Below, one piece after another: positions 1-11,368 of a stretch of 64,000 bases of DNA. Made by a program: the position numbers and the translations under genes. Source of the stretch: Chelydra serpentina (Eukaryota; Chordata; Testudines; Chelydridae); the NCBI GenBank assembly GCA_037349315.1, contig JBAIAC010000010.1:28746001-28810000 (forward strand), read 5' to 3'. How positions within the stretch are numbered: position 1 is the stretch's first letter; each line of letters starts with the position of its first letter. The notes beneath the pieces are model-generated. The model had not been told where the DNA came from, did not search any database, and worked only from the letters and a program-made list of their open reading frames with translations.

Positions 1-439
1 ATAATAAAAACTAGAATAGTTACAAGCCTAAAAAGGCATCAAATTATAATCAAAACTATAAAAAGTAACAAGCTATTTTGTTTAGAAACAATTACAGTCA
101 ATTCTACTCACAAAATAGTATTGTGTTCTTTTAACTATATAAAGCAGTTATGATGATGTATTCTATGGCACTTGCTTCTCTAATCCCTCTCACCATTTAC
201 ATGTCTGAGTGCTGGTAGGGTAGGAAAGTCTCTTATGTGACCCTGTTGATAAAGTATATGCTAACGCACTCTACTTTTGCAAAAGTGCCGTAGAGTATTG
301 AATGACCTCTCCATTGTATGATTGAACTGAAGAGAGCATCACAAGCAGTAAATTGCCCACTCAGACTCCATGCTGGGTCACTGATTTAATACTGCCTTTA
401 AAAAAACGGTATTTATAACAGTAGCTCCTAGAGGCCCAA

Positions 440-935
440 ACTAAAACTAAGGCTTCATTGTACAAGAGTCTAGTAAGAGGCAGTCCCTGACCTGAAGAGC
501 TTACATTTTAAGTGTATGTCCACACTGCAATATAACAGCCGTGGCTGGCCCACATCAGCTGACTCGGACTAGCGGAGCTTGGGCTGAGGGCTATAAAACT
601 GCAGTGTAGATGCTGAAGCTCAGGCTGGATGGAGCCCAGACTCTGAGACCTCATGAGGTGGGAGGGTCCCAGGATCCAGACTGCAGCCCAGAAGTCTACA
701 CTGCAACTTAATGCAATTTACAAGCCCAAGTCAGTTGACATGGGCCAGCCACAGCTATGTTATTGCAGTGTAGTCATAACCAAAATAGAAAGGCAAAGAA
801 AGGGTGGAGAGGAAAAAGACAGAACAATGAAGTGATTTGCCCAAGGTCACACAATAGGTTTGAACCAGGAATATAACCCTAGGGTCTCATGACTTCCAGT
901 CTAGTGCCCTCTTCACTAGACCCCAAGAGCCTAAA
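440..935. repeat. Ancient interspersed repeat split by the MITE
   Basis: Left part (about 440-513) has the phrase CCTGAAGAGCTTACA. Right part (779-935) has TTGCCCAAGGTCACACA followed by a stretch ending near CTAGACC. These phrases are typical of old amniote repeats of MIR/L3 age, and similar phrases occur at 58910-58940 and 54990-55060. The 514-778 element interrupts it. Confidence 0.45.
514..778. mobile_element. Short TIR DNA transposon (MITE)
   Basis: The ends are inverted repeats: TATGTCCACACTGCAATA at 515-532 faces TATTGCAGTGTAGTCATA at 761-778. The match continues inward through GTGGCTGGCCCA at 540-551 and TGGGCCAGCCAC at 740-751. There is no coding capacity. A shorter relative sits at 44322-44430. 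The superfamily is not certain, probably PIF/Harbinger-like. Confidence 0.7.
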
Positions 936-2369
936 CACACAAGATTACAGCCATCAATACTCTCAGAAGCTTTTTATTTTTCCTTGTTGATGCTGTCCTT
1001 TTCAAATTGGCACACATTCATTTTGCATCTGTGTTTGGAATGACTGCTTTTAACATTATCTATATTGATTTTAATTTGAATGATGATGGCAACATCTCTT
1101 TCATCATAGAGTTCAGTAACTTCTGCTAAAGAAACAGCAGAAAGAGTATAAAATATGTTGATGGGTCTTACATGAAAGTGGTTTTAAAAAAAACCTCAGG
1201 AAGAGAGCTGTAATTTTTTTTAAACTCATACTTAAAATGAATAGAACTGTTCCCATCTATTCTAGCTATAACATCTTCAGCAAGCTTCTAATTGCAGTAC
1301 CAAAAACCAAAACCAACCTAACAAAAAAAGACTATTTCTTTCCAAAAGCAACTATTCGTTGAAGATCACAATGGAATCCATTGGTTTACATACAAAAGGA
1401 CTCTTTCCAAACGGTTCTAGGTGTTCTCTCCTCACTACAAGTTATAAAATTACATGAAACAGCATATGCTATGGTGTTGCTGAACTACACAAAATTCTAT
1501 TTTGGGAACAGCTCATGAACATAAAGCGCTGCTAAAGCTAGGTGGAAATCCACAGTGAAAGAAGAGCTATTAACAGTTTTCAGAGTTGTAATTCCCCCCC
1601 CCCCATTAACTACTATAAAAACCTCAGATTGAATAAATAAAGCCTTTCCTGCATTTTATTTCCTATTGTGAAAATAGGTATCTCTCATCCCACATGTTTA
1701 AGTATTTAATGTAAATACACCTGAGTATTTCATTATATCTTTTTATGCAAACTGAACTGCCTTCAGTAACAATAAATGATTAAATTTATGTGACCACTGT
1801 CTCTTGGAAACAGTTTCTTAAATCTGGATGAGAAGTGTTTGAAGAGCAGTGTAGAATACAATGAGCAACAAGGTAGAAAAGCTAGAATGGAATTCACGGG
1901 TCCTTTAAACTCCAGAAGATATAATCAGGTGGGCTCCCAAGGAACAGCCTCACAAGATCAGTCCCAGGAAACATCTATTAGACTCTCAGATGATCCAAAA
2001 AATGAACATGAAGCCCAATGGGGTTGTCTACTTTCATGCAAAATAACCTGAACAGATGGAACTCTGCCAAAATTTTGGTCAATAAACTAAACTTCTAATT
2101 CTTGCAAACTATAAAAACAAATGCCTTTTAATCTGCCAAAATGTTTCTCTGGGGTACAGTTTACGTGGTATAACAACCTGACCTAACTACTTAAAAGGAC
2201 CAATTTGATTAAGGAAGGAGAAACAGAACACACTAATAAGCACTGATATATTAATATTGGGGGAATATTTTAATCTATGTTAATTGTGTACAAGTCAGAG
2301 CTTGCAAGAATCAAAGGAGAAATGAGTGTCTACAAACAAACCATCATGTAATTACAAGTCAAGTGCTAG

Positions 2370-3039
2370 GTCAAGTGCTATTTGCAGAAAACCAAACACC
2401 CTTGCCCCGCCCCTTCCCTGAGGACATGTCCCTGCCCTGCCCTTTCTCCAAAGTCCTGGCACCGCACTCACTCCATCCCCCTTCTCCATTCCCCCCCCCG
2501 ACCCACACTCACTCCCTCTTCCCCACCCTCACTCACTTGCTTATTTTCACTGGGCTGGGGCAGGAGGTTGGGGGTACGAGAGGGGGTGAGGCCTCTGACA
2601 GGGGATGCAGGCTCTCGGATGGGGCTGGGGATGAGGGGTTGAGGGTGCAGGAGGGGGCTCCGGGCTGGGGCATAGGAGGGGGTGAGGTGTGCGGGCTCCA
2701 AGTGGCTCCTGGAAGCGACATTTCCCTCTTGCTCCATGACAGAGGCGCAGCCAGGTGGCTCTGCGCACTGCCGCTGCCTGCAGGCGACGCCCCCACAGCT
2801 CCCACACAGCTATAGAGCCGGCGCTCAGGGCAGGGGCAGTGCACAGAGCCCCCCCGGCCGCCCTTAGGCCTAGGAGGCGGAGGGAGATGCTGGCCGCCTC
2901 CCAGGAGCTGTGCGGAGCACCCTGCCTGTCCTGCTGCAGGCGGCCAACCGAACTTTTAACAGCCTGGTCAGCAGTGATGACTGGAGCCGCCCGGGTCACT
3001 TTTTGACCGGGCATTCCGGTTTGATGCCTGGCAACCCTT
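2370..3039 (-). mobile_element. GC-rich non-autonomous DNA transposon ending in TGGCAACCCT
   Basis: This sharply GC-rich block in AT-rich intron resembles a promoter island but ends with TGCCTGGCAACCCT, a terminus typical of abundant reptile hAT-like MITEs. The body is C/T-rich with several overlapping spurious frames. The left terminus is decayed. No conserved protein is encoded. Confidence 0.5.
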
Positions 3040-3048
3040 TAGCACATA

Positions 3049-3650
3049 TGTCAGATATGCTAAACATTCGTATGCCCCTTTGTGCTTCGGCAACCATTAC
3101 AGAGGACATGCTTCCATGCTGATGGCACTTGTTAAAAAAATAATGCATTAATTAAATTTGTGACTGAACTCCTTGGGGGAAAATTGTACGTCTCCTGCTC
3201 AGTAGTTTTACCAGCATTCTGCATATATTTTATGTTGTGGCAGTCTCAGATGATCTAGCATATGTTGTTCGATTTAAGAACACTTTCACTGCAGATCTGA
3301 CAAAACGCAAAGAAGGTACCAATGTGAGATTGCTAAAGATAGACATAGCACTCAACCCAAGGTTTAAGAATCTGAAGTGCCTTTCAAAATCTGAGGGGGA
3401 CGAGGTGTGGAACATGTCGTCAGGAGTCTTTACGAGCAACACTCCAATGCAGAAACGATAGTACCTGAACCACCAAAATAGAAAATCAACTTTTGCCGGT
3501 GGCATCTGACTCAGATGATGAAAATGGACATTGTCAGTCTGCACTGCTTTGGATTGTTATCAAGAAGAACCAGTCATCAGCATGGAAGCATGTCCTCTGG
3601 AAGGGTGGTCGAAGCATTAAGGGTCATACGAACGTTTAACATATCTGGCA
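3049..3650. repeat. Inverted repeat inside the hAT relic
   Basis: A 76 bp arm at 3049-3124 is the reverse complement of 3575-3650 with modest divergence; for example GACATGCTTCCATGCTGATG pairs with CATCAGCATGGAAGCATGTC. About 450 bp separate the arms, so the transcript could fold into a long stem. Confidence 0.8.
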
Positions 3651-4167
3651 CGTAAATGCCTTACAACACCAGATACAACAGTGCCTTGCAAACACTTTCA
3701 GGTGACATTGTAAATCAGAAGCAGGCAGCATTATCTCCCATAAATGTAAACAAACGTGTTTGTTTTAGCGATTAGCTGAACAAGAAGTAGGAATGTGTGG
3801 ACTTCTAGGCTCTAAAGTTTTACATTGTTTTGTTTTTGAGTGCAGTTATGTAAAAATAAATAAATAATTCTACATTTGTAAATTGCACTTTCACAATTAA
3901 GAGATTGCACTACGGTACTTGTAAGAGGTGAATTGAAAAATACTATTTATCAGTTTTACAATGCAAATATTTGTAATCAAAAATAATAATATAAAGTGAG
4001 CACTGTGCACTTTGTCTTGTGTTGTAACTGAAATCAATATATTTGAAAATGCAGAAAACATTCAAAAATACTTAAATACATTTTATTTTATTATTGTTGA
4101 ACAGTGTGATTAATCATGATTTTTTTAAATCTCGTGATTAATTTTTTTAAATTGTTTGACAGCCCTA
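3049..4167 (+). mobile_element. Decayed hAT transposase element
   Basis: The plus strand retains broken pieces of a hAT (ZBED-type) transposase. A 74-codon run at 3237-3461 contains RFKNLKCLSKSEGDEVW, followed by SDSDDEN-type acidic sequence. Near 3680-3775 lies a frameshifted remnant of the C-terminal dimerisation region (LSGDIVN, LSP.NVNK). The 3-prime flank is AT-rich and ends TTTGACAGCCCTA, an expected terminus. Stops and frameshifts make it non-functional. The segment 3049-3124 is an inverted copy of 3575-3650. Confidence 0.7.
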
Positions 4168-4199
4168 CTATATAGTAACGATAACTACTAAGCTAAGAT

Positions 4200-4480
4200 T
4201 TAAAACTATTTACAAAGATTTTATTTGACAAGCTCTGCATGGAGAGAAGGACAACACAATTCTGATTTAGGCCATGGGAGGTGGGGTAGAAGAAATTGGA
4301 GCGGAGTAGACCCAAACTGCCTCTTATGCTCTCGGTTGGGAGCCTGAGGGAAGCTACTGCACATGTGCGGGTCAACGGACACTGCTTTGAAGAATTTCTG
4401 TACTTGGGCGCATGGCATGCATGCATACTCATGTGTGGAATACATTTAGGGACCAACATTAGAAGAAGACCCAAAAGTCA
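4200..4480. repeat. Possible DIRS-like terminal fragment
   Basis: Phrases such as GGACACTGCTTTGAAGAATT and GTGTGGAATACATTTAGGGA resemble the terminal regions of the reptile repeat family at 16690-16990. No protein remnant is visible. Confidence 0.3.
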
Positions 4481-4499
4481 CCATAAGCAACACAACTGA

Positions 4500-5100
4500 A
4501 TGCTGTTACAATTTTGAATGTATATTGCTGAATGACGTTACTCTACACAATGAGCTGAGAAATCATATCAACAAAGCAAGTTCATCATTTGGCAGACTGT
4601 TAGAGTCTGGAAGCAACATGGTAGTAAGCTTCAAACAAAGCTACTAATAAAGTAGGCATGCTTGTCGTACGGGTGTGAGACCTAGCTCTGCTTCAGGCAT
4701 CGCATTAGGCTTCTAGATAAGTTCCATATATAAGGTCTGTGTGCCATACTTTGCATCAAATGGAAGGATAAAGTTACCAATAAGATTCTGGAACACAGTC
4801 ACTTCACAGGAACTGAAGCCATGCTTATTGCATCACAGTTATGCTGGGCTGGTCATGTGTTGAGGATGGACAACACCAGAATGCCAAAGCAGTTGCTGTA
4901 TGGTGAACTGAAAGTGGGCAGCCACAAATGAGGAAGTCAGAAGAAATGTTTCAAGGACACACTGAAGCATAACTTGAAACACTGCAACATTGACACTGAC
5001 AACTGAGAGTCATCAGCGACAGGCAGATCATTTTGACGAGCAGTAGTCAACAATAGGGTTACCCAGTTTGAGGTTAACCACTGTATGATCTTGTGACACA
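4500..5100 (+). mobile_element. LINE reverse transcriptase C-terminal relic
   Basis: In one plus-strand frame around 4750-4930 the sequence encodes KWKDKVTNKILEHS, WAGHVLRMDNTRMP and QLLYGELKVGSHK before a stop. The W-A/T-GH-V-x-RM motif followed by a P..LLYGEL block is typical of the C-terminal part of non-LTR retrotransposon polymerases of the L2/Jockey/Rex type. Later frame shifts and stops show it is dead. The exact clade is uncertain. Confidence 0.55.
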
Positions 5101-5126
5101 GAGGCTGAATCGTAAACAGCAGCAGA

Positions 5127-5425
5127 CTGAGGCCTTGTCTACACTACCGGGGTAAATCGACCTAAATTACACTACTCCAGCTATGTGAGTAACGTAGCTG
5201 GAGCTGACGCATAGGTCGACTTACCAGTGAGTCTACACCGTGCTGCGTCAATGGGAGATGCTCTCCCATCGACTTACCTTACTTTTCTCATTCCGCTGGA
5301 GTACCAAAGTGGACCGGAGAGTGCTCTGTGGTCGATTTAGCAGGTCTTCACTAGATGGCTAAATCGATCCCCGCTGAATCAATTGCAGTAGTGTCTATCT
5401 CTGATAAGTGTAGACATGGCCTCAG
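5127..5425. mobile_element. TIR MITE, CTGAGGCC termini
   Basis: CTGAGGCCTTGTCTACACT at 5127-5145 is the inverted counterpart of AGTGTAGACATGGCCTCAG at 5407-5425, with one mismatch in 19 bases. Internal sequence contains paired GTCGA/TCGAT motifs and no open frame. It is probably Harbinger-like; no clean target duplication was seen. Confidence 0.75.
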
Positions 5426-5627
5426 CAGTCACAGTTTATAATTCCTTCCTTGACATCCAACTATCTATGAACTTCATGCCGAAAAGACTCACGCATTCAT
5501 TGGTCTTTTTAGTCACAATTGTACTCACAAAATGTGAAACCGTTATCAGAGTGCCATCTTTGATTACGAAGGATGATGACAACATGGGGAACAAATATTT
5601 AATAGCGAGCTCTTCAGTCTAGCAGAG

Positions 5628-5910
5628 AAAGGTATAACACAATCTAATGTATGGAATATGAAGCTATACAAGCTCAGATTGGAAATAAGGCATACATTTT
5701 TTAATGGTGAGAGTAATTAACCATTGGAGCAATTTACCAAGGGTCATGGTGGATTCGCCATTACTAGCCATTTTTAAATGAAGACTGGATGTTCTTCTAA
5801 AAGATATTTTCTAGGAACTATTCTGGGGAAGTTCTATGGCCTGTGCTATACAGGAGATCAGACTAGATGATCAGAACAATCCCTTCTGGCCTTAGAATCT
5901 ACAAATAACC
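5628..5910 (+). mobile_element. CR1 LINE 3-prime end
   Basis: The end contains GATCAGACTAGATGATCAGA and CCCTTCTGGCCTTAGAATCTA, the hallmark CR1 tail of turtles, crocodilians and birds. The upstream part (5700-5800) is a degraded end of ORF2. It lies on the plus strand, antisense to utrophin. Confidence 0.75.
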
Positions 5911-6859
5911 CCCAAAACAAATAGCCCCTCACCATAGTACATACCTCTCATTCACCACCTGCACTAATTCACACAACTTTCCCAGCACACACAACAATCC
6001 TAAACATATACAGCTCCTCCTGGCAGCACACACTAACACACTCAAATCAGTACAACTACCCACACAAGAACACAACCAGCACACACAAAATAACCCCAAA
6101 CATCACTCTGAAGACTATAATGTTGAAGCGATGGAAACAGCTACAAGCATGGTTGAGAGCTCTTTTTGTTTAGACCATCACCAAGGTCAATCAGCACTGG
6201 CATTTGTGGTCTGTTACCATCCAATTCTGAAGTCATCTTTTTTTTCTTTTAAAGCCTCCTTTTTTTCTTTTAAAAGACACAACTTTAGGAATTATACCCA
6301 TGTGACAGAAAAAGGCTGTCAGCTACAACTTATTTACATTAAAGTAGTACCCAAGATTCCAAACACCCTGATTGTTCTAAGTGTTGTAGAGAGTAAAAGC
6401 TTGTAATCAGAGATTGTATTGTAATGCATGTGCATATGAAACAAAGTTTTATATTAGTTAGGATGGCCTTATTATTACTCACAAATGGTGAAGCTATTAT
6501 TGAATTACGCAGGCGATCCTAAAGAAGTGCCAGGAAAGCCTTTGCAACCCACCACATCATCAATTATTCTCCATCAATCCATACATTCTACAGAAAATGT
6601 TTTAGAGAGTTTTAAATGTTTAGTGAGTTTTGTATCCCTCTGCCTGTAAAGTCAGGATGACTATCATGAGTCCAACTGTACTGTATGAAGAAAATTCATA
6701 AATACTAGAAAATTTATCTAAAATAGATTTTACATATACATGGGTGTTGTAGTTTTAAGGTGAGACAATTCTGGATCTTAAAGGGCTATAAGCTACCTTT
6801 CGGAAAGCTGGGAAACTCTCCAACCAATGGTACAAAATGTATCAGTTCCTTGCCCTGAA

Positions 6860-6975
6860 AATTCATAATACGTTGGAGATTAAGACCTTGATTTAGCAAA
6901 GCACTTAAGTATGTCCTTAGTTTAAGGATCTGTTTAAATCTATCCCTATCCAGCAAAAACACTTAGGCACATGTT
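6860..6975. repeat. Short interspersed repeat with AAGCACTTAAG phrases
   Basis: AGCAAAGCACTTAAGTATGT and related phrases recur at 9990-10030, 33490-33525, 34376-34465 and 62186-62335. They look like fragments of one short, partly palindromic amniote repeat. Confidence 0.45.
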
Positions 6976-8262
6976 TAAATTGATTTTGTTTTTGTTAGTG
7001 AGTAGTAAAATGGGTTAGTAGGCAGAGTATAAATGACATTTCCAAAGGTGCATCACAAATGAACTTATTGTAAGGCTATCACTAACAAGTAAGTGGAGTT
7101 TGTGTGCCACTGCAGAAGCAGTGTGAAGATTCCTCTCCTGGAGGTGATGATTTTGGAATTCTAAGCTACAGGAATGCTTCACCTGTCTCACAGTAAGAGT
7201 ACAAACCCAAGAGTTCATTACATTTTGTACCTTTGGAAAAATAATATTTTTTAAAAAAATATATCACACAGAAATTGATTTCTCTGTAATTTCAAGAGTA
7301 ATCATCTGATTTTAGAATTTAGCAAACTGGAGGGAAAATGGGTACTAGGCTGCCAAATGTCAGAACAATTATTATACAAGCAACGCTAGAGACAGGAAGC
7401 AATATTCACTTCGATACAACTATTTGGATTCAGACTATTCTGATCAGTTGTCCAATCTTCTAAGAGCATGGATTAATCTCTGAACTCAACAGCTGAAAAT
7501 AATGTTCTGCATTTGAAATAGCCAGATTCATCTTCTTTAGGCACACTTGTTATTTTCCTTCTTCTTCATTGAACAAAGTAATTCTGAAAAAACAAAGTGA
7601 TAAGCAATAATCTTGAAGGGATGAAAGCATCGTAAAGTGACGCTTCCCTGTGCCGATTTGTTGCTTATAAAATACTCAGACATGCTGCTTAAATGCTCAG
7701 GAAAGTAACTGCCTTCTCAAAATGTCAGCAAAAACTACGTTTTTGGGGTGTTGCCCTAGAGGAGGGTTCTTAAGAGGCATAGTTGCAAGTAAGCTTTACT
7801 GTATCTGAAGCATATTTTTCCCTGAGGTCAAACCATCGGTTGGACTAATAATTTCTGACATCTTGCCTATCATGTTATGAGCTTCTTTAGGGAAATACAA
7901 TATTGGTCAGCTTCCTTCCAAGGTAAGGTGTCAAGAATAATTGTAACAACAAAGGAGCAATCCTCAGGGAAATTTGCATTTCAGATTTGAAACATTACCA
8001 CAAGAAAGGAGACAACCCTTCCTATTTCTTGCATCATTTCTGACAGCTCATCTTACCATGAAGAAGCTAACCAATGACAGAAGTTGCAAATCATATATTG
8101 TAGACAGAGTAATGAAAGAGTAAAGAAATTAGTAGTGCCCTAACAGGAGCAGGATGGCAGGTGGTACCATGAGCTGAAGGAAAGGACAAAAAGATCTCAA
8201 TAATAGTAAGAGACCCCAATCATTATCCATTAATCTGCCTCAACAATAATGTCCCTCTTGCT

Positions 8263-8645
8263 TTAGAGAGACCTGGTGGGCGAGGTAATATATTTTACTG
8301 CATTAGCTTTTGTTGCTGAGAGAGACAAGCTTTCAAGCTTTACAGAGTTCTTCTTTAGGTCTGGGAAACGTACTCATGAGTGTGTCAGCTGAATATAAGG
8401 TGGAACAGATTGTATAGCATAAGGAGTTAACACATATTTCAAGGTGAAGTGGCCCATTAACACCTCTCCAGTCATAGGGTGAGGGGGGAAAAGAGGTTAA
8501 AAAAAAAAAGCCCGAGGGTTTAAGTGGGTTATAGATTGTTGTAATAAGCTATAAATCCAGTGTCTCTATTCAGTCCATGATTTTTAATATCTAACAAAGT
8601 TATGTATTTAAGCTCCCAGGCTTGTCTTTTGAAACACACCAAGAC
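8263..8645 (-). mobile_element. Inverted partial Penelope-like element (3-prime region)
   Basis: This stretch is the reverse complement, with divergence, of the 3-prime part of the Penelope-like element beginning at 8646. For example ATAGATTGTTGTAATAAGCT faces GGCTTATTACAACAATCTAT, and GTAATAT near 8285 faces ATATTAC near 9683. It contains the C-terminal coding remnant and the terminal region with a hammerhead-like core in minus orientation. Confidence 0.7.
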
Positions 8646-9710
8646 ATCTGTTATCTACAGCCAGGCACTCGGGTACCACAGAATATACTCCATGGAGAAA
8701 GTCTGGGATATACATCATAACACACCTAAAACTGCCTTCATCGAACAAGGACCTCAGTCAGAAAAGTAGATAGCATCATGGAACAGGCCACCCAAATATC
8801 CCAAGAAAACTTGCTTCAATACAGAACTAAACCCCCCCTCCGACCACACACCCCTTGTCGTCACCTACCACCCCACACTTGAACCTATACAGGTATTATA
8901 AAACAATTACAACCCATACTCGATGGGGACTGCACCCCCTCTTCTGGCCTTCAAATAACCCCCAACCTCGCCAAGCTCATCAGAAGGAAGCTCCCCTCAG
9001 ACCAGAATCCACCAACTCAAAGTGGCACCAGACCCTGCCAGAACAACAGATACAAAACCTGTAGATATATCTTCACAGCTACAATGTTCAGCACACCTTT
9101 CAAGATTCATGGGTCCTACACATGCCTATCACAACTTTGGTGTACCTCATCCAATGCACTAAATGCCCCCAACAACAACAACTTGGATGAAACAAGACCA
9201 TCATTACGCTCTTGAATGAACTTACACAGAAAAATGATATAGGACACAAAACCACACCATGGGTGGGTGAACACTTTTCACAAAGTGATCACTCCATTTC
9301 TGATCTTTTAATACTCATCCTCAAAGGAAACCTGAATAACACCTTCAAAAGACGAGCCTGGAAGCTTAAATTCATAACTTTACTAGACACTAAAAATCAT
9401 GGAGTGAATAGACACACTAGATTTACGGCTTATTACAACAATCTATAACCCATTCAACTCCCCTCCCCTGCCCCCAGCCTTGTCCTTTATGACTAGAGAG
9501 GTGTAACGCGTCACTTAATCTTGAATGGTCCCTTGAAATATGTGTTAACTACTTATGCTAAACAATCTGTTCCAGCTTGTATTTAGCTGTAACACACGGA
9601 GTACATTTCCCAAACCCGAAGAAGAGCTCTGTATAAGCTCAAAACTTCTCTGTCTCTCCACCAAAAGTTGGTCCAATAAAAGATATTACCTCAGCCATCT
9701 TGTCTTGCTA
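8646..9710 (+). mobile_element. Penelope-like element, 5-prime truncated
   Basis: The plus strand encodes the end of a Penelope-like polyprotein in broken frames: SVIYSQAL-like sequence near 8650, a YIQCTKCP-type GIY-YIG remnant near 9130-9180, then HFSQSDHSISDLLILILKG and FKRRAWKLKFITLLDT up to 9448. The terminus contains GTTGGTCCAATAAAAGATAT, shared with the minus-strand copy at 47428. Stops between blocks show it is inactive. The C-terminal GIY-YIG endonuclease is typical of this class. Confidence 0.75.
9608..9670 (+). ncRNA. Hammerhead-ribozyme-like relic in Penelope terminus
   Basis: The order CCGAAGA, then AGAGCTCTGTATAAGCTC (a hairpin with AGCT arms), then AAAA, then ACCAAAAGTTGGTC (a hairpin) matches the layout of hammerhead motifs known in Penelope-like termini. 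Both core boxes are mutated from CUGANGA and GAAA, so it should be inactive. Confidence 0.35.
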
Positions 9711-10231
9711 AGGGGAGTACTTTTCAAACATTGCTGTGGTTGAGTTTCATATACAGACTATATAGCACCTTTATCATACCGTACAGCGGATAAAGCTGCT
9801 TGAGAATTTTCTAGATGCATATGATGGTTGCTCACTCTAAAGCAGCAACAGCTTTACAGATTTATTTTTGAGTACAGTATTATCCTACCTCTTAGAACGA
9901 AGGTTCACAAAGACACACAGAAGCAAAAGCAACCTCTGTAGAGCAGTAAAAACACATGACTGTTGAGAGAGGTCTGTGGCCCTAACTCCACAAACCCTTA
10001 AGCATGTATTTAAGTGCTTTCCTGAATTGGGCTTATGTTCTGAACTGTGCAAAGGCCTTGAAAACTGTTACCTGTCTCTGCAAAATTATCTAAGTATGAA
10101 TCATTGTATTAAAAATTATGATTCCTCCCCCCACCCCTCTTTGTTAAAAACATTTTGCCAGATAAGGGAATTTAATGGCTGGACAGGTTGAACGTAATTA
10201 CTGGGATCAAAGCATTTATGTTCAATGTTTA

Positions 10232-10449
10232 CAGGTCTCTCGCGTCTTACGCGGGGGTTCCGTTTTGCGCTGAGCGCGTAAAGCGAAAACCGCGTATACT
10301 GAAACGCCATTGAGTTGAATGGCGGACGGAATCGCCCGCAGTACCGATTCCATTTTTAAATAGTTATTTTTCTTTTTTTTTTCTAGTTTTGCCGACCGCG
10401 CAAAGCTGAAATCGCGCATGTTAAAAGCGCGTAAGATGCGAGAGACCTG
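10232..10449. mobile_element. Mariner-like MITE with TA duplication
   Basis: CAGGTCTCTCGCGTCTTACG at the left faces CGTAAGATGCGAGAGACCTG at the right with one mismatch, and TA flanks both sides (10230-10231 and 10450-10451). It is 218 bp and CpG-rich, with a central T run. TA duplication and a short CAGG terminus fit Tc1/mariner (pogo/Tigger) non-autonomous elements. Confidence 0.85.
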
Positions 10450-11368
10450 TATATACAAAAGGTCTAGTGTAAATCTAGGCATTAATACAGTTTTGGATTT
10501 CAGGCCAAATTCTTAGCTGATGCAAATTAACACTCAATGGAGCCACGCTGATTTATACCAACTGAGAATCTTGCCCTCTGATTTCACTGCCAACTTAAAA
10601 AGAAAATCTTGAAGCTGCTCTCCAAATTATCCTGATTATTATTTAAATTTATGGCCAAACTAGCTTCTGAAACAAATCCCCTCTCGCCCCACACTGAGTT
10701 GCTTAGCCAACCACGACTCAAAGGTTTTCCCCTGCTATGTTTAGCCCAAGTTGCAGATTTCAGTTTTACTAAGCAACTATGAGGCATTTGTATTTTTCTA
10801 AAATATTTACTGTAATATTGAAATTAATACATTAACAACTCAGACATTACAAGACATTTGTGGCTAGTTCAAATTTGATTCATCAATGTTGATACAGTGC
10901 TTTACCAATATGGGGCCAAAAAGACTTACATTGGCTTCTGTGGTCACTTTCGATCAGGTCTATAAAGCTCTCTCAAAGTGCTAACTATCATTATTGTAGG
11001 TAAAATGTACACATTTTCTGAGCTAGAAATTTATATTGTAATAACAATGCAGCCTACATGGATTGTGAGACACAAGTCATTGTCTACAATGCCCAAGAAA
11101 TTGGGTTATATCACAGAACACAAACTGTGTCATATACTATTGCTTTTTGACAGATTTCCATTTACAGGGTTTTAAAAAAATCTATTCTCTCTTTCAAAGT
11201 TTTTTGACATTACCTTGATTTAAGTGAGTTTAAGATACAGAGGGGGATAGCTGCAAGGCAATGCATCAATAGAAATAATGTTAACTTGTAATTAAAAACA
11301 ACATTGGCTTAGTTTTTAAATCAATTATTTCTGAGCTGACCTGGAAATAACTGGAATTTCTACCATAG

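Noticed and set aside
2363..3014. Five overlapping frames of 83-155 codons and an apparent CpG island
   Set aside because: GC-rich transposon-like composition explains the open frames; no splice sites or conserved protein seen.
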